Positions 1 through 8,340 of a DNA stretch of 21,114 nucleotides are shown here, one piece after another. The notes beneath the pieces are model-generated. The model made no database searches, was not told where the DNA came from, and worked only from the letters and a program-made list of their open reading frames with translations. Location: assembly GCA_000226015.1 (NCBI GenBank), contig JH153938.1, positions 28,748 to 49,861 of the forward strand. Reading direction: 5' to 3'. Source of the stretch: Mnemiopsis leidyi. Its lineage: Eukaryota; Ctenophora; Tentaculata; Lobata; Bolinopsidae. The translations under genes were made by a program, and so were the position numbers. Position 1 is the first letter of the stretch; each line of letters begins with the position of its first letter.

Positions 1-182
1 GTGAGGAAAGTAGGAGCAGTGAGGAAAGTAGGGGCATGGAGGAGAGTAGGGGCAGGGAGGAAAGTAGGGGCAGGGAGGAACGAAGGAGCAGAGAGGAGAG
101 TAAGGAGAGAGGAGAGTAGGAGCAGGGAGGAGAATAGGAGCAGTGACGGAAATAGAGGCAGGAAGTTGGGGCCAGAAGGAGA
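1..182. repeat. 18-bp purine-rich minisatellite
   Basis: About ten degenerate copies of an 18-bp purine-only or nearly purine-only unit (GTGAGGAAAGTAGGAGCA type) run from the window edge to about 165, then decay. Read in frame 1 the array is open to a stop at 190-192 and would give a six-residue period of the R-K-V-G-A-G kind, so it could be the tail of a coding exon that starts outside the window. An open frame is expected whenever the unit is a multiple of three without stops, so coding is not shown. Confidence 0.8.
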
Positions 183-1741
183 GTGCAAATAGGTTAGAAT
201 GGCAACTATCTATTCCGTAGAAGCCAGAATAAAAGGACGAAACACTAACTGAGAAGGTAAAAATATCCAACCAAAACTAAACTTGTCGCAGCACTAGGTA
301 ATTAACAAGTTAATTTAACTTGTCGAGGTGTTACCCGACTCGCATCCCTATCGTTTCGTTAGAAATAGAACGGTAGACGGATATAATCTCGTCAAAACTT
401 AACAATAAGATTAAGACAGAGCGTTGATGACACTTAGCTGTAAATATACTTAACTAACACATAATTGTAAAAAGTTGTAATTTTCTGGCTTAATTCCAGA
501 TTTCTGACTAACTGTCAGGTTCATCGAAAATTCAATGGCAATAAACTTTCTCATGAAATAGTAGTACCAGTTTATTATGACAAGTGACCACAACACCTGA
601 GTATCCTATCAACTATCGGTAAAAATAGTAATTGTCAAGCGCAGTGTTTTTCAGAAAATTATTTTCTAGGTAATCCGTAACTTAAACTTAACACAATTTT
701 TCCCGACAAACAAAGCGCGGACGACACTTGTGACTTGGTCCTGAACGTAACACATTGCTACGAGGTACAATTGTCTGGTAAAATTCACACCTCCAAATAT
801 AGCTCAGGCCACTCTGGTGGCAATAGTTTCTTCTGGAAATTACAAAAAGAGTTTACAGTTAAGAAATTTCAAACTAATTTCCCTTTTAACTCCTGAGAGA
901 CTCGACAAGATTTAGATATATTTGTCCTGGTACTGGTAGGTGACACTATTCTAATTCATTAAGAACTACCCCAACCTGTCATGTTCAACTTCAACATTAT
1001 ACTTATAGGAGTAAGGCAGTCTCCAAGAGACTGCCAGGAATAATACTATTAGTCTAATAAACTCTAGACTGCAATAATTGCTAAAGACAAAGTCAAGAAA
1101 AACTTAACAGTCGCCCTTAGATGAGGTTTATTAGGGTGAAAGAAATGGTTAAAATTCTATGTGGTTTTCTCTCATATATAGATATATCAGAAAACTTAAG
1201 ATAGTTTTCATCCCACAGCAATCACAGGAATCACTTCCAATTAACAGTACGAATATGAATATGTGTAACTCAACTGGAGTTCTTGCAGTTATATGGACAA
1301 CATTCATGATATCTTGAGCTGTAGTTTTAGTTCCACTATAGCTGAGCTACTCAGGCGAGTGCAGGTGATATAAACTAGTGATCATAAATCTGGAGTAACT
1401 AACTATTACTAACTAGAACTTAGTTCATGAGCTGCTTATCTATATTTGATAGGTTAAAGTAAAGTCATTGCTCCATGAGCGTCGCACTTGAATGCAGGTC
1501 CTGCTTTCTTCATCAGGAAAAGATGTCAGTTTCCCCTAACAACTAATTCATTTAGTCTGGGGCCCCTTCTTGGACACTGGGAGCATTTTATTTTCAGTTA
1601 GTTTCTTTTCACTCAAGTAAGGGAGTTTTATCGCTATTACTTATATTACTATCAAATTAACTGTAAATGTAATTGGACAACTCTTGCTAATGCTTAAATC
1701 AATTTACTGACTATTTGGTATTTTCTAGAAGAATTCAAGCA
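183..1741. other. AT-rich stretch without recognisable gene
   Basis: About 1.55 kb with no long open frame on either strand and no protein similarity that I recognise. A pyrimidine-containing TTTTCTAG at 1722-1729, just ahead of the TSP1 gene start codon, could be the 3' splice site of a 5'-UTR intron or a trans-splice acceptor. Otherwise I see only simple AT-rich sequence, and the promoter of the downstream gene cannot be placed. Confidence 0.5.
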
Positions 1742-2971
1742 ATGTTATTGAAAGTAATCCTGGTTCTGGCACTGAGCACGATGGTTGACGGCAAAGGAGG
1801 GAGCTGCAAGAAAATGGAAAAGAAAATTTCCAAACTGACGAACGCTTTCACCAAAAAATGCACTAAACCTGGTTTCATTATTCACTTGAAAAAATTTTTT
1901 ATCCAATAAATTTCACTTTCTTTGATTTAAAAGTAAACTGTCCTCCTATAGACCAGACTTAACTACAAATTCAACTACAACTACAACATATGTACAACTA
2001 CAAGTACAAGATGGATGGACAAATTTCTAATTTCCGACTTCCATTTTAAAAACTGAAACATTAACAGTGGACGGTGGATGGACATCCTACAGTGACTGGT
2101 CGGACTGTTCCACATCGTGTGGAACAGGATCCCAAACCCGGGACCGGACATGTTCCAACCCTGCTCCCGCTGATGGAGGTCGTGAATGTGATGGGAGCGG
2201 TCGAGAAACAAGACAGTGCTCAAGGAGTGACGGATGTGAAGGTAAAGTGTAAAGTCCAACTCGAAGGGGAAATCCAAAATTTGTAAACTTGTAGTTGTCA
2301 TGTTGATTTTGTTGATGATATAAATACTCTAAACACTTTAAAATTTAAACAGGAACTTTGGCCGTGGCTTATCCATCATGATGAAGTGCCCATGTTACAC
2401 CGATGGTACTATACAACTTTCCTTTCCGATGGATGACATTTGGCCTTAAAGTGAAAGAATGTGATTTTGGATTATGATCATAAAACCCAATAATAAATAA
2501 ATTGATAACTCATTTTACCGTGATATTCAGGGACCTGTGCTTGGGGAGGGTCGTACCAGTGCCAGACCCAGACTGCCTGCTCTTGGTCCTGTTACAACGG
2601 CTACTGCTGGAAAGGATGCAACGGTTTGCTTTCCAATAATAACAGCTTAAATAGCTTGGATTTTCATAGAAATACATACCCGATTCTGGTAACTAAGTAA
2701 CCAGTATTGGCACGTGTAACTGTAACTGAGTGCCTAACCAAGTAACCTAACAAATATTGGTGACAATGCAGAGGTTCGCACTTTCATCAAACCCCCTTAA
2801 ATCGCAGGAGCAAATTGTCCTCATCCTGACGACGGATTTTGTTCCAACTGCAAGAGTTGGTGCTGGTTGACCGTTACCGGATCTGAAGAGAAGGCGTCTT
2901 GCTCCTCTGACAGTGACTGTGAGGGTCTCCTCGACAACCCTTGTTTTGGGGGAGCAGGCTGCAATCTCTAA
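1742..2971 (+). CDS. secreted thrombospondin type-1 protein with cysteine-rich tail
   Basis: Four exons: 1742-1871, 2068-2241, 2531-2623, 2808-2971, giving 186 residues. All three introns are GT-AG and phase 1. Exon 1 encodes a signal peptide (MLLKVILVLALSTMVDG, cleavage expected near residue 17-20) and a short basic segment with two cysteines. Exon 2 is exactly one TSP1 repeat (about residues 44-102): a W-x2-Y-x2-W-x2-C start in which Tyr replaces the middle Trp, the CSTSCG motif, the TRDRTC strand and six cysteines. Exons 3 and 4 add fourteen closely spaced cysteines, with a GYCWKGC motif and an SWCW motif; I do not recognise this fold. Total cysteines are 22, which suits a fully disulphide-bonded extracellular protein. 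Symmetric phase-1 exons are typical of shuffled extracellular modules. The target is unknown; innate recognition, matrix or secretory-gland roles are all possible. ATG 1742 was chosen because the signal peptide starts there. Confidence 0.85.
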
Positions 2972-3683
2972 ATGATTTTTATCTAACTGGGGGATTATGC
3001 CATAAACTTCGTGAAAAAGCCAGGGATAACTTAATGCTTTTTCCGTCATTAAAAAATGATCTTTAGATTTATTTTAATTCAGCATGTACTCTATCAAGAA
3101 GGTTTAAGATGATCATATTTTTGGTTATTAGCTGTGTTGTTTTAAATCCTCACGAGTTGTAATTGATATGCAAAGTTTTCTGGATGAAAGAAATGAAAGA
3201 ATTTTCATTGGTTGTATTAACAATTTATCACTATAAGTCTCCAGCTCCCTTTCAGAATTCTGGACCGTTTTCAAACCAAGGTACTGAGCTAACAGCGAAA
3301 ATGAGGGGCTTGGAATCATAATTACCTGCAACTTGCAAGTTTAACTATAATGAGCAGCAGGATTTTATATCATCACATTCCATCAGGACACTGGCACCCA
3401 TCTAACATTTCAAAATTTCGGATTACAAATGCAATCATCTTTAGGATTTTGCGATCAAAAAATTTTGTTCCATCCAAAGATCACCGTCAAAAACAAATTC
3501 ATATTCAAAACACTAATAATTCATGAACGCAAATTCCAAATCACTACCAAAATTATATAAATTAAATTTAAATCACAAAACATTAACTTCATCAGGTCAA
3601 TCGCATCTCAATGCTTTCTTAGTTATCTATATTTTAAGTAAATTCTGATCCATATTACCTCTTTGTCAACGCTGTGTCCTTGA

Positions 3684-3744
3684 GCCTGAAACATCCTTTC
3701 ACTTCTTATTCAAGTGAAAGGATGCCTGAAACATCCTTTCACTT
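3684..3744. repeat. hairpin within a 21-bp direct repeat
   Basis: The 21-bp string GCCTGAAACATCCTTTCACTT occurs at 3684-3704 and again at 3724-3744. Between them a 12-bp inverted copy of the ATCCTTTCACTT part gives a perfect hairpin, with arms 3693-3704 and 3712-3723 and a 7-nt loop. The arrangement looks like a small local duplication with inversion; no function is evident. Confidence 0.75.
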
Positions 3745-4008
3745 TCTATTCAAATACCCATTTTATGCTGATCTTTAATAAAACGCAGACTGATATATTC
3801 GATTTGAACAGATCTCAACTCTCTCGAACCTGAAATCTATAAAACACAGGTACCGCTTTGAAAGCGTATGAAATATTACAAATCAGTGTAATTTTAATGA
3901 TGCGATTTCTCAATGACAAAAATAATCTGATGATCAGTCAACAAATCCTTCTTTCTGACGCTAACATATCTAACTCGTTCACTAACTAAATATGTTGCAA
4001 ACTGCAAA

Positions 4009-4257
4009 GTTACCAATGTTACTGAGTTATCAATGTCCATCACTGACCAATGTCACTTAGCTACCAATTTCACTTGGTTACCAATGTCACTTGGTTACCA
4101 ATGTCACTAGGTTACCAATGTCACTTAGTTACAGATATCACTCAGTTACAAATATCATCTAGTAGAAGTTACTAATGTCACTCAGTTGCAGATAACACTT
4201 AGTTAACAATGTTGCTAAGTTACCGATGTCACTTAGTCACCAATGTTTGGTTACTAC
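4009..4257. repeat. degenerate 17-bp minisatellite
   Basis: Roughly fourteen degenerate copies of a 17-bp unit (GTTACCAATGTCACTTG type) lie just past the 3' end of the ARL16-like coding region. The central copies are almost identical and the outer ones are diverged. The region would fall in the 3' UTR or 3' flank of that minus-strand gene. The unit is unrelated to the 34-bp satellite in the same gene's intron. Confidence 0.8.
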
Positions 4258-4313
4258 GTAAATGTTGAACATGTTATTGTAGTTTGAACAAGAAGATTCG
4301 TAACGTTAAGATT

Positions 4314-7150
4314 TCATTTTGCGTTATATTTCTCCCTGATCCAAGATAAAATATTCTCGATGCTGCTTTGCTCAGACAAATCAACTTCCAGGACCTGAAA
4401 ATTAGTACATTAGATTATAAATATAGTCATCTAGGTGAAGGCGTCAATCCCCCCTCTTTTTGTGCACTGAAAGTATTTTAAATAATCTGCAAAGCTGTTA
4501 ACCGAAAACCCCTATATAAGTCCTTGTCATTATAATTACACTTAATAACAATGTAGAAACCTTGACAGCAGCGGCAGAGTTCTTGAGGATAAGATCAAGG
4601 TTGAATATGTTGTAGACAAGGGAGATGTCCAGAGAAACAGGGGACCTGGTCTTGTTGAGAAGAAGCAGGACGGGCACGTCCTTTATTTCCGGATTACTCA
4701 GCAGCTTCAGCAGCTCCACTTGACCTGTGCTCAACTAAGGGAGGAATTTGTTTTAAACAATTTATAGAGATTGAGATGGTGCAGCGATTTTTTCAGAGGG
4801 AAGAATGACAAGAATCTAATATTTATTACGTCTTAACACGAGACTAAAGTTTTTATCCCTTAGTCCAACTATAAAGGTACTGCTGTAATATATCAACTTT
4901 TAAAGAGGTGCAGGGCAGGGCGCGACAGTGCAAGTGATGGTAAGATGCCGTGTGATAGGAAAGTCAATAGTCAAGAAGTGTAACTTAAACCGTTAGAGCT
5001 ACAAAAGCAACACTGCCAAGATAAATAAACAAACTATAAATCAGTATACGCATTGAATAAAATCTTCAAGTTTAAACATCCTAAAGACATCGGTCTCACC
5101 TGAACTCTGTTAGTCATATCCAGGAGAAAAATAACAGTTTTGGACTCTGCTAAGTACTGACTCCAGGTTTGACGTAGAGACCCACTAACCTGGGATATGA
5201 CAGTGTAACCATGGTAACCTAACCAGGGATATGACAGTGTAACCATGGTAACCTAACCTGGGATATGACAGTGTAACCATGGTAACCTAACCTGGGTATG
5301 ACAGTGTAACCATGGTAACCTAACCTGGGTATGACAGTGTAACCATGGTAACCTAAACTGGGTATGACAGTGTAACCATGGTAACCTAAACTGGGTATGA
5401 CAGTGTAACCATGATAACCTAACCTGGGATATGACAGTGTAACCATGGTAACCTAACCTGGGATATGACAGTGTAACCATGGTAACCTAACCTGGGATAT
5501 GACAGTGTAACCATGGTAACCTAACCTGGGATATGACAGTGTAACCATGGTGAGTAAATCTTTGACATCAGAACAGGACAGAATCTGGATCCAAGTCATC
5601 ATCGTCATGTTGCTTACAGATCCAAGAAATGCTTCCCGGGACCAAGGTGGTGAGGTCCCCATAATGTCCACAACAAGAGTGCTGCGGCCCGCCTTCTTGC
5701 CTAGCACTTGTTGACAAAGCCGCAGCCAAGTGCCAATAACAAGAAGTTAAGCATGCATACGGGAATAACTCTCCATCAAGTATTTAACCACTAGGAAGGG
5801 ATCCTAGCTAGACTCCGAAAAGGACACTGAGTTTGACGTAAGGGTCAATTGGGGTATTATCTTCAAGAAGATAGGAACCATCAAAAGTCTTTAAGTGCCT
5901 CAAAGGACGTCATCCCTCTGAGCTAACCCAAACACAAACCAGTCTTTAGCAGAACGTCACTGGGTCCACAAAAGGGTCTAAAGCAATGAGTAAATCTTTG
6001 ACATCAGAACAGGACAGAATCTGGATCCAAGTCATCATCGTCATGTTGCTTACAGATCCAAGAAATGCTTCCCGGGACCAAGGTGGTGAGGTCCCCATAA
6101 TGTCCACAACAAGAGTGCTGCGGCCCGCCTTCTTGCCTAGCACTTGTTGACAAAGCCGCAGCCAAGTGTAACCATGGTAACCTAACCTGGGATATTACAG
6201 TGTAACCATGGTAACCTAACCTGGGATTTGACAGTGTAACCATGGTAACCTAACCTGGGATATGACAGTGTAACCATGGTACTCTAACCTGGGATATGAC
6301 AGTGTAACCATGGTACTCTAACCTGGGATATGACAGTGTAACCATGGTTACCTAACCTGGGATTTGACAGTGTAACCATGGTAACCTAACCTGGGATTTG
6401 ACAGTGTAACCATGAAGGGAGAAGTCAGACGAGGCTAGGTGACCAGTGAGAAGCCATGTCACGTGTCACTATCGCTCGATATGATTGCTTGTAAAATTTT
6501 TGGGTACATCGTACATTTTGTACGTTGCAAAATTTGTGGGTACGTTAATCAAAAAAATCCTCAATTCGAAAACAACAAACCTTTCCTTCTAACAAACTAT
6601 TTCAAAACTACAAATACAACAAATCTATTGAGTATCATGTCAAGTAGCTAAAGATGAGGAAATTATTTGAATAATAATTTTTGCTCGTTTCATTGCCTCA
6701 AAAACGACACAATGAAAGTGTCCTGTAAACTAACCTCTCTTAAACGTATACACTTCCGTTTGGAAAAAGAAATATCCTTCACATTGCTGCCGACTGTGGG
6801 AGTTAGGACTGGCAGTATGACATTAGGTAACGATTCTTCACTGCTCAGTCTGAAACACACTATAATAGTTTTTATATGGGTTATCTGACGTTTCTATACT
6901 TTTCTGGTCAAAATGTTTTTAACAGATTCAAATCAAGTCACTCCTCAAATTTCTGTTTGTAAATTACTAGACCACATCGTAAATCGCACCAGTTTTTTTC
7001 CGGCTAAAAAACTATTTTTCCTTAGGTTTAGAACTGCGATTAAAATGGGGGACAAGGTATCGAAGTAAAATTACAATTTCCTATTCATATCTACCTGTTA
7101 AGAAGAGTAGACTTGCCGGCGCCAGAGCAGCCAATAACCAAACACTCCAT
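4314..7150 (-). CDS. ARL16: ARL16-like small GTPase
   Basis: Five exons on the minus strand: 7150-7095, 6849-6735, 5189-5100, 4734-4561, 4394-4314, giving 171 residues with GT-AG introns in consistent phases. The P-loop is GCSGAGKS (residues 7-14). Exon 2 holds the switch-I segment TPTVGSNVKD (35-44). As I recall ARL16, the usual DxxGQ switch II is replaced; here the corresponding segment is LREVSG (55-60), followed by the TWSQYLAES and VIFLLDMTN segments. The base-recognition NKxD motif reads NKTR (114-117), so its aspartate is missing. Length and exon-by-exon similarity match the short form of animal ARL16 (about 173 residues). Family knowledge links ARL16 to traffic of ciliary membrane proteins. 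An in-frame stop lies just upstream of the ATG, supporting the start. Intron 2 is swollen by repeats. ARL16 assignment is from memory of the human protein. Confidence 0.87.
5190..5550. repeat. 34-bp satellite array, block 1 (11 units)
   Basis: Eleven near-identical 33-34-bp units, each containing the dyad GTAACCATGGTAAC and the string CCTGGGATATGACAGT, lie in intron 2 of the ARL16-like gene. The array directly abuts exon 3: the functional splice acceptor (minus strand TATCCCAG before 5189) and the first five exon bases are part of the repeat unit. Differences between units are single substitutions or a one-base deletion, so the expansion is recent. Confidence 0.95.
5551..6168. mobile_element. 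repeat-flanked insertion (182 bp - 254 bp - 182 bp)
   Basis: Two identical 182-bp direct repeats (5551-5732 and 5987-6168) enclose a unique 254-bp centre, and the whole interrupts the 34-bp satellite. The left repeat starts with TG (TGAGTAAATC) and contains GCAGCCA near its right end, as a long terminal repeat might. Satellite sequence of 9-14 bp (around TGTAACCATGG) is present on both sides, which could be a target duplication or simply neighbouring satellite units. The size fits a terminal-repeat retrotransposon in miniature, but I see no clear primer-binding site or polypurine tract and no protein domain. The alternative is a local segmental duplication. Confidence 0.55.
6169..6414. repeat. 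34-bp satellite array, block 2 (8 units)
   Basis: Eight further units of the same 34-bp satellite resume immediately after the repeat-flanked insertion and end at 6414. Variants such as GGGATTTGACAG and CCATGGTACTC occur here and not in block 1, so the two blocks have begun to diverge or expanded separately. All of block 2 is inside intron 2 of the ARL16-like gene. Confidence 0.93.
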
Positions 7151-7200
7151 AGTTTCACATCGTCATTTGTAGCTATGCATGTGATGATTTACGTACAGAT

Positions 7201-7275
7201 GCAGTCACAGATACAATTACTGTTACAGATACAGTTGGAGTTACAGTCACAGTTACAAGTTCAATTACAGTTAAA
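7201..7275. repeat. degenerate TTACAG(A/T)TACAG tandem tract
   Basis: A short loose repeat built of GTTACAGATACA-like 12-bp pieces lies about 50 bp upstream of the ARL16-like start codon. It is too diverged to define a clean unit. It may overlap the 5' UTR or promoter of that gene. Confidence 0.5.
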
Positions 7276-7408
7276 GGTAATTTCATAAATATATACATAC
7301 ATATCGGACTTCAGTTTCTAGGTACATATTTTATGACTGAGAATGCTAATTATTTTTTTGTACTGTTTTTATGGTGATAACTATAGAACTACAGTACATA
7401 AAAAGTTG

Positions 7409-7504
7409 GCGCTCGATTGCTCGAAAAGGAGCGATTACAATAGAACACGCAGCACTGTGCTGCATAACTGCGCTCTTTTTGGTCTATTCCGAGCAATCGA
7501 GCGC
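7409..7504. repeat. 96-bp hairpin (MITE-like) element
   Basis: Perfect 15-bp terminal inverted repeats, GCGCTCGATTGCTCG (7409-7423) and its complement (7490-7504), enclose an imperfect inner stem. A second near-palindrome GCAGCACTGTGCTGC lies at the centre (about 7449-7463). The fold is almost a full hairpin. The high GC content against AT-rich flanks suggests a foldback transposon remnant or a structured RNA. I see no clear target-site duplication. Confidence 0.7.
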
Positions 7505-7964
7505 GTTAATTTAAGAACCAGTTTACGAAAATCTCGTCTAAAATGTCGAAAGTAAATGCACTTTTAGGATTGATTGATGAATAAGTGTAGTTACAATTTA
7601 CTGAAGAATCAATGTAACAACAACTCCAAATATTTACTTATTTAGAACAAATGGTCGAATCCGGAGACCGGAGAACCATTTAAATTTTTTCCTGAGTTAA
7701 ACTGAGAAACGTCTTAATAAAACCAGCTAAAATGAGTCAACAAAAACATGCTGTAATATTTCTAAAAGCGACACTCAAACACCACAAATTCCAACAACCT
7801 CTATCGTCCATTTTCACTATCAGTCCATCCTCTATCAGTGTCTAGTACTCACTCTTCAGATTTACATCCTTATATTGTACACACCTTGTGTGTATTAAGT
7901 ACATACAACTACATACATGTGTAATGTGTATGCATACACTTCGAGCTTGTCCTTGTTTTAAAAC

Positions 7965-8340
7965 TTCCCTAATGAGTCCCTCATCCCAAAGATTCAAGAA
8001 GTTCTGCATGAGCTCTCTAACGAGTAACGAGTCCCTCATCCCAAAGATTCAAGAAGTTCTGCATAAGCTCTCTAACAAGTCCCTCATCCCAAAGATTCAA
8101 GAAGTTTTGCATGAGCTCCCTAACGAGTAACGAGTCCCTCACCCCAAAGATTCAAGAAGTTCTGCATAAGCTCCCTAACGAGTAACGAGTCCATCACCCC
8201 AAAGATTCAAGATGTTCTGCATAAGCTCTCTAACGAGTAACGAGTCCCTCACCCCAAAGATTCAAGAAGTTCTGCATAAGCTCTCTAACGAGTCCCTCAC
8301 CCCAAAGATTCAAGAAGTTCTGCATAAGCTCCCTCGTCTA
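7965..8340. repeat. 48/55-bp minisatellite overlapping a coding end
   Basis: Seven units of a 48-bp repeat, some with an extra 7-bp AACGAGT, share the core AAGATTCAAGAAGTTCTGCA. The last unit enters the terminal exon of the zinc-finger/RS gene: its final residues (about the last ten, ending in LCRTS) and its stop codon at 8310-8312 are repeat-derived, and the other units follow as 3' UTR. Confidence 0.9.

Larger units (their letters stand above)
2972..4313. other. intergenic region between convergent genes
   Basis: This 1.3-kb AT-rich gap separates the end of the TSP1 gene (plus) from the end of the ARL16-like gene (minus), so both 3' UTRs must lie here. An ATTAAA at about 3047 could be the polyadenylation signal of the plus-strand gene. 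The gap also holds the hairpin/direct repeat at 3684-3744 and the 17-bp minisatellite at 4009-4257. I see no coding exon. Confidence 0.5.
7151..8309. other. intergenic region upstream of ARL16-like gene
   Basis: This 1.16-kb gap lies between the ARL16-like start and the stop codon of the zinc-finger/RS gene, so it holds the promoter of the former and the 3' UTR of the latter. It contains a loose TTACAG-rich tandem tract at 7201-7275, the hairpin element at 7409-7504 and the 48/55-bp minisatellite from about 7965. No TATA box or other promoter element can be placed with confidence, and I see no exon. Confidence 0.5.

Noticed and set aside
5219..5707. Long overlapping minus-strand frames of repeating GYHGYTVI-like sequence
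   Set aside because: They are just the 34-bp satellite read in frame; several frames are open at once, the units vary by one-base deletions, and the sequence lies in an ARL16 intron.
5946..6243. Open frames through the 182-bp repeat (for example VLGKKAGRSTLVVDIMGTS)
   Set aside because: Open on more than one frame and both strands, no domain recognised, stops in the 254-bp centre. Not enough to call a gene or a gag-like protein.
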